Origin: Opitutaceae bacterium
GTDB lineage: Bacteria > Verrucomicrobiota > Verrucomicrobiia > Opitutales > Opitutaceae
Direction of reading: 5' to 3'
NCBI GenBank assembly: GCA_028284385.1
Contig: JANQRT010000069.1
Coordinates: forward strand, 1-64,000
Length of the DNA stretch: 64,000 bases
A program made the position numbers and the translations under genes. Shown one piece after another: positions 40,272-49,544 of the stretch (within the stretch, counting starts at the first letter, position 1; every line of letters starts with the position of its first letter). The notes under the pieces are model-generated. The model was not told the DNA's origin, ran no database searches, and worked only from the letters and a program-made list of their open reading frames with translations.

Positions 40272-41144
40272 TTAGTACGGGCGCTGACCACCCATTGACG
40301 GCTGGCCTCCCATTTCCTGTCTACGATATCCTGGTGGTGGAGAAAACTCAGCTGGATCGATGTCCTTCTCTTCCGACGACTTGAAATTGGTTACGCCTTC
40401 CAAGGTACCGTACCGATCGTAGCTTTTGGTACGCACGGGGAGCCCATTCATTTCGTCTAGCTGGCCAAACCAGTTTGACCCAGGACCCTTCTTCAGAGGC
40501 CCTCCCATTGGACTATTGGCAAGGGTTTTCATCATGTCATTGAAAAAGGATGACATTTCCATGAAAGCGGTCGCCATTTCGCGACCTCCATCCAAGCTGG
40601 CCCAGCTAGCCACCCAATGCTCAACCACTCGAACCCCATCCTCATAGACTTCATAGTGAGTCGTATCAACACCATTAATACGATCGCCATCGCCGACTTC
40701 CTTGACTTCCATCTTGGACATGTTCGCGTTTCCCATCATTCCCTGACCCATGTTTTTCTTGAGCATCTCCTCCATAGCTTTGCGCTGACCAGGAGGTACA
40801 TTGGCCAATGCAGCTTCCATTTGAGCCGCAGCCTGATTCAGTTGGGCCGAAATCCTGGAAAAGAACTGCTCGTCAATTTCCATGTAAGCACGACGCCCAT
40901 GGTCGACGATAATGATCTTCTGCTCTCCGCCACGATAAATCAAATCGCTTCCACTTTGCCCTGACTCATCTGGAATCTGCAGCTTCAAATTAGCGCCATC
41001 GACCTTGGTCTCTGTTGATATTTCGCGGCCTTTCGAGCCATTCTTGTAAGGGACATGCTCAATATTATAAATGCTGCCAGCATACAGTGAAGAAGCCAAG
41101 AAAACGGAGCAGAGGCCAAGTAGGCGGATATGGGCTGTTTTCAT
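40272..41144 (-). CDS. Exported DUF4412 family protein
   Basis: A signal peptide (RLLGLCSVFLASSLYAGS) is followed by a beta-rich core (NIEHVPYKNGSKGREISTET, SGSDLIYRGGEQKIIIVDHG) and a Met-rich helical insert with coiled-coil character (AQMEAALANVPPGQRKAMEE, KNMGQGMMGNANMSKMEV). The family often binds lipophilic ligands in a LolA/LppX-like barrel (recalled, weak). The C-terminus is Pro/Gly/Gln-rich. Function unknown. It probably forms a unit with the redoxin gene. Confidence 0.7.
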   Translation of the reverse strand: MKTAHIRLLGLCSVFLASSLYAGSIYNIEHVPYKNGSKGREISTETKVDGANLKLQIPDESGQSGSDLIYRGGEQKIIIVDHGRRAYMEIDEQFFSRISAQLNQAAAQMEAALANVPPGQRKAMEEMLKKNMGQGMMGNANMSKMEVKEVGDGDRINGVDTTHYEVYEDGVRVVEHWVASWASLDGGREMATAFMEMSSFFNDMMKTLANSPMGGPLKKGPGSNWFGQLDEMNGLPVRTKSYDRYGTLEGVTNFKSSEEKDIDPAEFSPPPGYRRQEMGGQPSMGGQRPY

Positions 41145-41232
41145 AATTTAGATGGGTGCAACCAGATGTTGATTGGTTTGGAGTACAGGCGACTAGGGTT
41201 AACCGAAAGACTGAGACATTGCAAGCGAGCGA

Positions 41233-42084
41233 TTGATCCCAAGCAACTCTCCTCTTGCCAATGAGGCATGTGGTTTCTTGTGTGTAACCATCTTGAATCT
41301 GCCCCTGACAAGAACGATAGGCCGAGCCCTCGCCCGTTTCCTTTCCCAACCCAGTAAACGCGCCCTCAGCGTTGCGACCTCCTCACCGGAAAAGCTGAAA
41401 GCGACATTGAAAAAAGGAGACGTATTATTGGTCGACGGTACCAGCCGCTTCAGTGTGGCGATAAAATACCTTACTCAATCGACCTGGTCCCACGCGGCGC
41501 TTTACATCGGCCCTCAAAACGAAGGCGATTCTTCCGGAAACCAAGAGAATTCGCTAGTAGAAGCGGACGTAAACGAAGGCGTACGGCTAGCTCCGCTGAG
41601 TCTATATCATCATAAGCACACCCGAATCTGTCGACCAGTTGGGCTCGATGAAACGGAAATCGATCAGCTGGTTGAATACACGATTTCACGTGTGGGCAAT
41701 CAATACGATCTGAAAAACATTTTCGACTTGGCGAGATTCCTCATACAAAAACCGCCTGTACCCAATCATTGGCGACGACGCCTTTTGGCAATCGGAAGCG
41801 GGGATCCCACTCGCGCGATTTGCTCTTCGCTGATCGCCCAGGCCTACCACTCTGTCAAGTACCCCATTCTTCCTGAAATTTCGCTCGAGCAGTCAATGGA
41901 TCCGGAAAAGAGAGGTCGCTACGAAGAGTACCTGCACATCAGGCACCACAGCCTGTTCGCTCCAGGGGACTTCGATGTTTCGCCCTATTTTCGCGTAGTC
42001 AAGCCGACCATCGAAAGCGGCTTCGATCCGCACGAGCTGAACTGGAGTGAAGAAAGCGAAATCGGAAAATTGAATAGCAATTGA
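41233..42084 (+). CDS. YiiX/YaeF-type permuted NlpC/P60-like hydrolase
   Basis: Permuted papain-like peptidase/acyltransferase domain: GDVLLVDGTSRFSVAIKYLT, then His in STWSHAALYIGP, the Glu-containing VEADVNEGVRL, and the Cys in RAICSSLIAQAY. The order (His before Cys) is that of YiiX and lecithin-retinol-acyltransferase-like members. The N-terminus LTRTIGRALARFLSQ may be a membrane-associating helix. The TTG start at 41233 is doubtful; no in-frame ATG precedes the domain. Its 42-bp gap to the convergent permease gene is short. Confidence 0.75.
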   Translation: MIPSNSPLANEACGFLCVTILNLPLTRTIGRALARFLSQPSKRALSVATSSPEKLKATLKKGDVLLVDGTSRFSVAIKYLTQSTWSHAALYIGPQNEGDSSGNQENSLVEADVNEGVRLAPLSLYHHKHTRICRPVGLDETEIDQLVEYTISRVGNQYDLKNIFDLARFLIQKPPVPNHWRRRLLAIGSGDPTRAICSSLIAQAYHSVKYPILPEISLEQSMDPEKRGRYEEYLHIRHHSLFAPGDFDVSPYFRVVKPTIESGFDPHELNWSEESEIGKLNSN

Positions 42085-42126
42085 CGTGGCAAATTGCCAA
42101 ATTGTATTCGATAATCGGATATAATT

Positions 42127-44601
42127 TTAATCCACGCGCAACGACTTCACCGGCGAGGACATTGAGGCAATCAAAGCAGGCACGAGCATCGCAATCAAGG
42201 CAACCGCTCCGACCGTGAAAAGGACAAGCGCGGGCGGGCCCAAGCCGGTAGCCATTCCGGCAGAACCCATATTCTCCTTTATCACTGTAGAAAGATACTG
42301 GCCCATCCCTATTCCCAATGGCAAGCCGACGACAAGCTGTAACCATCCTCTCCTTACAACAGATCGGATGACATCCAATTTCGACGCCCCAAGAGCCATG
42401 CGGATTCCATTCTCCCTTTTTCGCTGGCTCGACTGAAAAGACATGACCGCATAAAGACCCACCGACGCCATGAGCAAGGCGGAAGCTCCGAACACAGAGA
42501 AAAGCGAAAGAAAAAACTCGTTGAAACGAAATTGCTGATCCAGGCGATCTTGGATGGTTCCAATTTGAGTGGGAGCAATTCCTGGATACATTTCAGTAAG
42601 TTCCGTTCGAAGACCACGAGTCCAAAACTCCATGTCGCCTCTCCCTTTAATGAGTACATCGACGAACTTAAAAGGCCGCTGGCGATAGGGAACGAAAATG
42701 GACGCGTAGCTGCGGGCCGATTCAAACTCCAGCCTTTCCGGACGCGGATCAGTCGAAATGCCCACAACCGTGTAAGTCGGGACATCGCGAAAGGCGAAAT
42801 AAGCCCCACCGAAAGGCGATTTCTGAATCTGGATCTGCTGCCCCAGCGGATTTTCTCCTTCGAAATAAAGATCAGCGAAAGTCTTGTTTACGATGCAGAC
42901 CAGTTGGTTTTCACGATTGTCGAGCTGGTTGAAAAGTCGTCCTGACAAGAGCTTCAAATTCATCATCTCGAAATACTCGGGGCTCACAGTATTGAAGCCG
43001 GTAGTGGGCAGTTCCTGCTTATCAGCGTAATCTCTTCCGACTATCTTGAAATTCTGAGTCAAACCCGTGCGGGAGATGCCATCCCCTAACCCAAAGGCCA
43101 CCTCTTCGACCCCCGGCAGCTTCTCCAGTCGAATTTTATAATTATCGGTGAACCTGTCGACAATTTCATCGTTGGTGAAACCAGCTCCCCAATTGAGCGG
43201 AAGATTTGCCGCGAGAATGGTGTGCGGTTCGATGGTGTATTCCCGATTCGTGAGTCTGTATTGGATTGTCAATACAATCATGGCTACCATTAGCAGAAGA
43301 GCGGAAAGCGCAATCTGAAGCGTGACCAAAGAAGCCGTGATCTTTCCCGCGAAAACACCGGTGGACGTCCTCGAATCGTCCTTGAGAACCGAATAGGTAT
43401 CGGTTCGAGCAGCTCTCAGAGCTGGTATCAAACTAGAAGCTAGTGTAGCGAAAACGAGGATACAAACAACGAAATTGGACACCTGCCAATTGATATCCAT
43501 GTGCCACCAGTAGGGAACTCGATTCGCGCTGATCTCGGCCCAGATAATTCGAGAACCCCAGCCGGCCAGAATCGTTCCTCCAATGGTGCCAAACAAGGCA
43601 ATGATGAACGCGTCCAGTATCACCTGATAGAAAATGTGCTTGCGAGAAGCCCCAAAGGAATTGCGCAGGGTCAGCTCGAACGTTCGCTTAAGCGTGCGAG
43701 CGATGATCATATTGGACACATTAGCCGAAGCGATCAGCACCACCAGGATTGAGCACCCGAGCAACACCCATAAAAGGGTACCGAGATTGCCAGTGAACAG
43801 GTCGTTGAAGGAGGAAACCTCCAAGGAAGTCAGATTCTCGTTCGTATCCGGAAAATCCTGCGCCAGTCGAGCGGCAATCGTATTGAGCTCGGCGGTGGCT
43901 TCCTCTGCCGTAACACCCTCATTGAGAATTCCGTAGACAAGCAGTTTCCAGACGGCTCCCCTGCCCTTTTCCGGAACGATGGGAAACGCCTCAGGAAACC
44001 AGAAGGTTTCATTGAGCGGAAAACCGAAACCTTGCGGCATAACACCGATTATGCGATGAGCCCGACCGCTGATCTCGATGAGCTGGCCGATCACATCATC
44101 AGCCCCCGAATAGAGTTCCTGCCATACGCGATATGAGATAACCATTACCGGCTGCGCCCCCTCCGCAACATCTTCCTCGAGGAAGGTGCGACCCATGAGG
44201 GGTTTCGTCTTGATCACATCGAAAAATTCGTAGGTGGAGCGGATGCCGCGAAACTCCTGCGTGTACATATCGCTGTTAGGATTTCGAAGCGAACTTTCGT
44301 AGTGGAAGCCGAATCCCGCCAGTGAGGCGAAGGACTCGGAGTGTTTTTTGAACTCCCGAAAGTCGGCGGCGTTAATCGAGCGGTTCCTCAAAGTGCTGCC
44401 TTGCTGAGGCTGCCAGCGGACGATAACCAGTTCGCCACGCATGCCCCCATCGACCTGGCTCCACTTTATGCCATTTACCAACGCGAACATGGCGATGGAT
44501 ATTCCGATGCCGAGAGTAAGAACCAGAACGGAAAGGGCGCTCGATCCGAAGTTTTTGAAGAAAAGACGGAGCGAGTAGCTGAAGTCTCGAGTGAAATTCA
44601 T
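42127..44601 (-). CDS. FtsX/MacB-type permease (ADOP family)
   Basis: A permease of the MacB/FtsX type with two MacB_PCD-FtsX units. The first starts SLRLFFKNFGSSALSVLVLTLGIGISIAMF and includes GLGFHYESS-type periplasmic sequence; the first FtsX domain is NVSNMIIARTLKRTFELTLRNSFGASRKH and the second VMSFQSSQRKRENGIRMALGASKLDV. It has four core membrane pairs and two large periplasmic parts. No ATPase gene is adjacent. ATG 44601 is supported by the sigma-54 promoter 42 bp upstream; the longer reading to 44784 would start upstream of that promoter. 824 residues matches the ADOP family of soil and marine bacteria. Substrate unknown. Confidence 0.88.
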   Translation of the reverse strand: MNFTRDFSYSLRLFFKNFGSSALSVLVLTLGIGISIAMFALVNGIKWSQVDGGMRGELVIVRWQPQQGSTLRNRSINAADFREFKKHSESFASLAGFGFHYESSLRNPNSDMYTQEFRGIRSTYEFFDVIKTKPLMGRTFLEEDVAEGAQPVMVISYRVWQELYSGADDVIGQLIEISGRAHRIIGVMPQGFGFPLNETFWFPEAFPIVPEKGRGAVWKLLVYGILNEGVTAEEATAELNTIAARLAQDFPDTNENLTSLEVSSFNDLFTGNLGTLLWVLLGCSILVVLIASANVSNMIIARTLKRTFELTLRNSFGASRKHIFYQVILDAFIIALFGTIGGTILAGWGSRIIWAEISANRVPYWWHMDINWQVSNFVVCILVFATLASSLIPALRAARTDTYSVLKDDSRTSTGVFAGKITASLVTLQIALSALLLMVAMIVLTIQYRLTNREYTIEPHTILAANLPLNWGAGFTNDEIVDRFTDNYKIRLEKLPGVEEVAFGLGDGISRTGLTQNFKIVGRDYADKQELPTTGFNTVSPEYFEMMNLKLLSGRLFNQLDNRENQLVCIVNKTFADLYFEGENPLGQQIQIQKSPFGGAYFAFRDVPTYTVVGISTDPRPERLEFESARSYASIFVPYRQRPFKFVDVLIKGRGDMEFWTRGLRTELTEMYPGIAPTQIGTIQDRLDQQFRFNEFFLSLFSVFGASALLMASVGLYAVMSFQSSQRKRENGIRMALGASKLDVIRSVVRRGWLQLVVGLPLGIGMGQYLSTVIKENMGSAGMATGLGPPALVLFTVGAVALIAMLVPALIASMSSPVKSLRVD

Positions 44602-44642
44602 GCGGTGGGGAGAGGTGATCGAATAGGATCGAGATTTAACAA

Positions 44643-44658
44643 TGCAACAGACGCGCCA
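44643..44658 (-). promoter_or_regulatory. Sigma-54 (RpoN) promoter
   Basis: On the minus strand TGGCGCGTCTGTTGCA matches the consensus TGGCACG-N4-TTGCA with GG-N10-GC spacing exact. The transcription start would be near 44633, leaving a leader of about 30 nt before ATG 44601. Two enhancer-type palindromes lie about 100 bp upstream. Confidence 0.8.
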
Positions 44659-44742
44659 GAACGCTCCAGTCCCTCCCAAGCGCCTGGTAATTAACATAAT
44701 CCCAATCTCGTAAAAGAAAAGGGAGACGAAAAACGAGGAATA

Positions 44743-44783
44743 TGTCCCAATGATGGGACGGGTCGAATCCCAAAATTGGGACA
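44743..44783. promoter_or_regulatory. Paired palindromic enhancer-binding sites
   Basis: TGTCCCAATGATGGGAC (44743-44759) and TCCCAAAATTGGGACA (44768-44783) share the TGTCCCA/TGGGACA arms; centres are 23 bp apart, about two helical turns. Their distance from the sigma-54 promoter suits an NtrC-type activator. The activator is not in this window. Both lie in the gap 44602-44965, which otherwise holds only the terminator-like hairpin at 44819. Confidence 0.65.
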
Positions 44784-44818
44784 CTTCAAATCTGGAAAAT
44801 GCAGCGTCAAGAAACCGC

Positions 44819-44836
44819 CGTGAAGATCACGTTTTT
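44819..44836 (+). terminator. Terminator-like hairpin in the permease-MATE divergent gap
   Basis: CGTGA-AGA-TCACG followed by five T, on the plus strand. No plus-strand gene precedes it, and MATE starts 130 bp later. It may be a leader terminator for the MATE gene or belong to an unseen short RNA. Confidence 0.45.
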
Positions 44837-44965
44837 CATTTAACGTAGTTGGGAAATTACTACCTGCCGATAATGGCTCACCACATCCGAGGAACCTCCG
44901 CTTAGCGATTCCATTTAAAACTTCCTATTCCGGTTGAATAGGCTATTGCCTGAAGCTTCGCGTTT

Positions 44966-46348
44966 ATGATCGCCATATTAAGACGCCGTTGGGAATCGGA
45001 GGCCGGCTATAAGCAACTGCTTGGGGTCGCTTTCCCCCTCATTCTAAGCATGGGTTCGCACTCAATTATGATGTTCGTGGACCGCATGTTCCTAAGCTGG
45101 TACTCGCCCGACGCGCTAGCTGCGGCCGTCCCAGCAGGAATATTGAACTTCGCCCTGGTGTGCTTCTTTCTAGGATTGACCACCTACGCGTCGACCTTTG
45201 TCGCTCAATACGTCGGAGCAAAACGACCTGAAAGAGTGGGCCCATCAGTCTGGCAAGGCGTTTACGTAGCGTTGGCTGGCGGCATCCTTGTTCCCATGAC
45301 AGGCCCTTTCGCGCCTGAAATTTTCGCGTTTATCGGCCACGCGCCTGAAGTGCAGGAATTGGAAGTCGCTTACTTTAGAATCATCAATTTCTTTAGCTTC
45401 TTCTTCCTGGCCAACGCCGCCTTCAGCTGCTTCTACTCGGGAAGAGGTCGCACCTGGACCATCATGTGGACCAACTTTCTGGCAACAGCCATCAACATGG
45501 CCTTGGACTACGGATTGATTTTCGGGAAATTGGGACTTCCGGAAATGGGCATGAGGGGAGCGGCATTGGCAACTCTCATTGCCACGGCATCAACCACCAT
45601 TCTGTACGTGAGTCTCGTTTGCAGTCCGAAAAATCATAAGGCTTTCCAAACCCGAACCAGCTGGAAACTTGAAAAAGACCTCTTCGGCCGGCTTCTGAAA
45701 TTCGGAGCGCCCTCCGGCATTCATTTCTTCCTCGATGTGATGGGATTCACCATTTTCGTTTTCCTGGTTGGACGGATCGGGAAAGCGGAGCTGGCGGCAA
45801 GCAACGTGGTGATGAACATCAACCTGTTGGGTCTTCTTCCCATGATTGGGCTTGGAATCGCAACCAGCATTCTCGTAGGCCAATATCAGGGAGCCCAGAA
45901 AAGCGATCTGGCTAGCAAGACCACCTACTCGGCTCTCCATCTGGGTATGATCTACAGTTTTGGCATGGCCTGTTTGTATTTAGGCCTGCCAGAGCAGTTG
46001 ACCGCTCCTTTCGCTCAGAATTTCGAGGGCCAGGACGCGACTGACCTTTTCCAGACAACCGCTTCTCTGCTGCGCTTTTTCGCCATTATCATTTTCCTCG
46101 ATTCCATCGCCATTATGGCAAGCTCCGCCTTAAAGGGGGCCGGCGACACTCGATTCGTGATGGTCATTCTTGGACTGACATCCGTATTCATTCTAGTGAT
46201 ACCAAGCTATTTGGCAATCGAAGTGTACAAGACTTCCGTGTCCTTCGCCTGGGGTTTGGCCACTTTCAACCTCGCCTGTGTTGCCGCTGTCTTTTTCTTC
46301 CGTTTCCAATCAGGAGCCTGGAGACGGATTGAAGTGATTGAGAGATAG
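44966..46348 (+). CDS. MATE family efflux transporter
   Basis: Twelve-helix Na+/H+-coupled multidrug exporter fold. The family core is LLGVAFPLILSMGSHSIMMFVDRMFLSW, followed by FFLGLTTYASTFVAQYVGA, and in the second half GAPSGIHFFLDVMGFTIFVFLVG and AASNVVMNINLLGLLPMIGLGIATSILVG. An inner repeat of six helices each is evident, and SALKGAGDTRF is near the C-terminal side. 460 residues is typical. Substrate unknown. It is divergent from the permease and convergent with the M48 gene. Confidence 0.9.
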   Translation: MIAILRRRWESEAGYKQLLGVAFPLILSMGSHSIMMFVDRMFLSWYSPDALAAAVPAGILNFALVCFFLGLTTYASTFVAQYVGAKRPERVGPSVWQGVYVALAGGILVPMTGPFAPEIFAFIGHAPEVQELEVAYFRIINFFSFFFLANAAFSCFYSGRGRTWTIMWTNFLATAINMALDYGLIFGKLGLPEMGMRGAALATLIATASTTILYVSLVCSPKNHKAFQTRTSWKLEKDLFGRLLKFGAPSGIHFFLDVMGFTIFVFLVGRIGKAELAASNVVMNINLLGLLPMIGLGIATSILVGQYQGAQKSDLASKTTYSALHLGMIYSFGMACLYLGLPEQLTAPFAQNFEGQDATDLFQTTASLLRFFAIIIFLDSIAIMASSALKGAGDTRFVMVILGLTSVFILVIPSYLAIEVYKTSVSFAWGLATFNLACVAAVFFFRFQSGAWRRIEVIER

Positions 46349-46404
46349 GAAGTTTGAAGTAGATAGTATCCAGTCTTCAAGTGCAGATTCTGCCGACTGA
46401 AAAC

Positions 46405-47898
46405 TCAATTGGGCAACTTAAGCAGAGAGCCTTCCTGAATCACCTGATCCACCCCGACTTGGTTAATGATTGCCCAATCCTGGACATCCATTCCGGAAGG
46501 AAGCCGCTCGGGAAGGAATCTGCGAAATGGCTGGGAAGCGTTCGCTTTGGCGATCTTCAAGGTGGCGGGCTGAACATCCAGGAACTTTCGGTCTCTGAGT
46601 TTCTGGAAGCCTCGCGAGACTTTGAGCAGCAGAGGCCGATAAGAGTCGACGGTTTCGGAGCGAGCGTAGCCGAGGAAACTGAAGATCTTGCCTTCAAAGG
46701 CGATAAACACGTTGTGAACCCATAGGGAACTCGAACCGGAAGTAGCCAATCCTTCTACCCCATAAGCTTCGAAACCTTTGATTCTCGTAGAGCCGCTATT
46801 GTTTACCTGTATCCGAGATTCTTGTACGAATGCCCTGGCCGCTTCTAGGGGAGAAGACTCCTTGGAAAGCGAAAAAGTCATCATTCCTCGCTGATCGGGA
46901 TCGAGAAGATAAACGGCGGCAGACTCGTTTCTGAGCCTCCACCCAGAAGGAATGTCAAAGGAGAATCGCATATCCGGATGATAAAAGGTCCCTTGGTACT
47001 GAAAGCCATTGCGCGGATTCTCTCCCACAACGAGACCTTCAATCTGGTTGTAGAGAGCCGGCTGCCTGATCTTCTGTTCGGGATAGGAAGCCGCCCACTG
47101 ACTAGCCAGACGCTTTATGGTCATCTCACGCTCTCCAGGATCCGGGTGAGACGAAAACCAGCTTGGAATGCTTTGACCAGACTTTGAAGACAATCGACTG
47201 AGAGTCCGAAAAAAGTCGGCTCCTTCCGCCGCATCATAGCCGGCCTTCGCGGCATACTCGACACCAAACTGGTCTGACTCTCGCTCGTCGTCACGACCAT
47301 ACTTCAGGGACATAAGCTGAAAAACGCCACCGCCGACATCGAGTATTTGATTAGCCATGTTTGGGTTTTCGGAAACGTGCTGGCCGATTATGGCTCCAGC
47401 CAGTAGACCTATCTGACCAATTTGCTGCTTGAACGCCTGCTTGGAAGAATGTCTCGCCGCCACGTGAGTGATCTCGTGGCCGAGGACCACGGCTAGCTGC
47501 GCCTCGTTATCCATGTGAGCAAGGAGACCCCGAGTCACGTAGACAAATCCTCCGGGCAGAGCGAACGCATTTACAATAGGGCTATCGAGAACGCGAAACG
47601 TGAACTTGGTATTTCGGTATATTTCAGGCGCATCCGGCTGTCTTAAAACGCTTTGATCCAGAATACGCTCGCCAATGTCTCGCACGTAGGCCTGCAAAGC
47701 GTCATCCGGATACAGACCCATTTCCTGAACAATCTGCGCGTCCGATCGCTGCCCAAGACGAACCTCTTCCTCCCAACTGTATTGGTAATACCCTTTCTCT
47801 CCGGTAAGAAGACTGGTATCCGACGCGCAACCAACCAGCATGGCAAGGAAAAGGCCAGCTGCCGTTAAGCGCCCGAAAAACCGTTTCACCATTCTCAT
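46405..47898 (-). CDS. M48 family metalloprotease lipoprotein
   Basis: Zinc protease of the BepA/YfgC (M48) type. The zinc motif is VLGHEITHVAARHSS (HExxH), the third ligand Glu being in DERESDQFGVEYAAKAG. A signal with lipobox (FLAMLVGCAS) anchors it in the outer membrane or periplasmic side. After the protease domain comes a second beta-rich part (FSFDIPSGWRLRNESAAVYL) and a short C-terminal LysM-like segment (DWAIINQVGVDQVIQEGSLL). ATG 47898 is chosen because the lipobox follows. The next upstream gene (pseudo-caspase lipoprotein) is 108 bp away on the same strand. Confidence 0.88.
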   Translation of the reverse strand: MRMVKRFFGRLTAAGLFLAMLVGCASDTSLLTGEKGYYQYSWEEEVRLGQRSDAQIVQEMGLYPDDALQAYVRDIGERILDQSVLRQPDAPEIYRNTKFTFRVLDSPIVNAFALPGGFVYVTRGLLAHMDNEAQLAVVLGHEITHVAARHSSKQAFKQQIGQIGLLAGAIIGQHVSENPNMANQILDVGGGVFQLMSLKYGRDDERESDQFGVEYAAKAGYDAAEGADFFRTLSRLSSKSGQSIPSWFSSHPDPGEREMTIKRLASQWAASYPEQKIRQPALYNQIEGLVVGENPRNGFQYQGTFYHPDMRFSFDIPSGWRLRNESAAVYLLDPDQRGMMTFSLSKESSPLEAARAFVQESRIQVNNSGSTRIKGFEAYGVEGLATSGSSSLWVHNVFIAFEGKIFSFLGYARSETVDSYRPLLLKVSRGFQKLRDRKFLDVQPATLKIAKANASQPFRRFLPERLPSGMDVQDWAIINQVGVDQVIQEGSLLKLPN

Positions 47899-48005
47899 AC
47901 TAGGTTGGAAATCTAAACGAAATTCGATGTCGATTGGCAAGATGATAGACAGGAAGCGTCACCAAGATGGACGCTTCCTGAACCGATAGTCGGCAGAGGC
48001 CTTTT

Positions 48006-49373
48006 CTATTCTCTAATGCGAAACTCCGCGCATGGATGGGTGGCTCCTGAAATGGCGGCAGCGTCCCGTTCAATGGCTGCATTAAATCCAATCTCCACAA
48101 GTTTGTAGCCAGGCAGAGGATCGTCAGTGGGCGATTTGCCCATCATATGATCCATCAATCCTTTGGCGAATCCACTAGTGAATTCGCTGCCGCGTTCGCC
48201 AGCTGAACGAGCATACGGATCGGGAGTGTTGTCTGCAGTCGAGTCGTAGACTCCAGAATATGAATACTCGTCGGCTTTGCATGATGTGGCCACCGATTCG
48301 ATGGATTTCACCTTCAAAAGCGAGTCGATAAATCCTCCGCTGTGATTCGAGTCGATGACGACGTTGACGTGCTGCGAGGCGAGTCCCGAGAGTAGATCCG
48401 CCAAGTCTTCAGCGTACAATCTTTGTTCAGGCGCTCTTTGCCCTTTCTCGCCGCCATAGCTGTGCAAGATCTCGATATAGCTTTGCTCTCTCCGACCAAC
48501 CGTCGTCTTCGAAGTTTGACCAGTATAGTAGACCAGGATTTCCTCGTTAACGTCATTCTCGTCATCATGGCTGTAAATGAAATTGCGAATCTGAAAGAGA
48601 CTGTATCCATTTTTGTCGCCCAGATGAATAAACGGCATGCGTTCTCCAGATGAGTTCTCATGAACGAATTCCAGAACTCGATAGCCATTCAATCGCAAAG
48701 CCTCGGCCATGAGAACAAGGTTTTCTCTGATATCGTCGCCGATGGGACCATCGTCGAAATTATAGAGAAAGAGAGCGAAGTGGCGCTTTGGATACTCCTT
48801 CTTGGGCTTCTTGAGCCTGGGCGCCTCGCTGTAGTTGATATTCGCTACGTTTGTATCCAATGGGCTTCTTTCAGTTGAAAAAGCCAGTAGCCCATCCTGT
48901 CCTTCTACGGGACGAATGGTTGAGTAAATGAGGTCGTCGCCCTCGTAGTAGCTAGCCGTGTCAGGCCAAATCGGCTCTCCGTTCAAGGAAGGCATGTACT
49001 GACGAGGCATTCTCGACATTTCCTCGGTCTTCACATCCAGAAGCACATACTCCATAGGATGTGGAAGAAAGGCTCCCGGTACCTTATCGATAAGGGCGAA
49101 CCATTCGTAGCCGCTAATCCTGTTCTTAGTGCCTGTGTAGTCTTCCTCGATGACGTCCGAGGGGTTTAGAATCTTCGAATAGAGCCTCACTTCGACCTGA
49201 GCACCCGGATCCAAGTCTAGCTGATTCAAAAGGAACTTTGCCGCGTCATCCGCATTAAGCAGATTGTAGGCAGGCTCAACAGGCTCGCTCGATTGCGGCC
49301 CTGATGGCGAACAAGCTCCAAGGAAAAGCGCCGTTCCAAAGAGCATAAGGGGTACGATTGCTAGTGTTTTCAT
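48006..49373 (-). CDS. Caspase-like lipoprotein lacking both catalytic residues
   Basis: A lipoprotein (lipobox LFLGACS) with a C-terminal caspase-/legumain-like fold: ILVYYTGQTSKTTVG is the His strand and VNVVIDSNHSGGFIDSLLKV the Cys strand, followed by SVATSCKADEYSYSG as in C14-type proteins. Usually these read YYTGHG and DSCHSG; here His is Gln286 and Cys is Asn343, so the protein should be inactive. The N-terminal half is a separate domain not recognised. 455 residues. A strong AAGGAG precedes ATG 49373. It may be a scaffold, a ligand-binding pseudo-enzyme, or a decoy. The adjacent M48 protease could act with it, but this is conjecture. Confidence 0.75.
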   Translation of the reverse strand: MKTLAIVPLMLFGTALFLGACSPSGPQSSEPVEPAYNLLNADDAAKFLLNQLDLDPGAQVEVRLYSKILNPSDVIEEDYTGTKNRISGYEWFALIDKVPGAFLPHPMEYVLLDVKTEEMSRMPRQYMPSLNGEPIWPDTASYYEGDDLIYSTIRPVEGQDGLLAFSTERSPLDTNVANINYSEAPRLKKPKKEYPKRHFALFLYNFDDGPIGDDIRENLVLMAEALRLNGYRVLEFVHENSSGERMPFIHLGDKNGYSLFQIRNFIYSHDDENDVNEEILVYYTGQTSKTTVGRREQSYIEILHSYGGEKGQRAPEQRLYAEDLADLLSGLASQHVNVVIDSNHSGGFIDSLLKVKSIESVATSCKADEYSYSGVYDSTADNTPDPYARSAGERGSEFTSGFAKGLMDHMMGKSPTDDPLPGYKLVEIGFNAAIERDAAAISGATHPCAEFRIRE

Positions 49374-49544
49374 AACTTTGCTCCTTCTTTAAATTAAAAA
49401 TACTAATATTGTTTCAGATTACAATAATAAATTCTAATCAAAATTCGCCTCATGTCTGAAATCTCTTCCATCCAAGACAACTCGCAGGAAGAGACCGGTT
49501 AATTCGATCTTGTATCAGCAAACCCCTCCCTTCTGATTAGCAGC

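Noticed and set aside
44602..44784. Longer N-terminus of the ADOP permease
   Set aside because: It would run through and upstream of the sigma-54 promoter and the enhancer-site palindromes, and has no family similarity.
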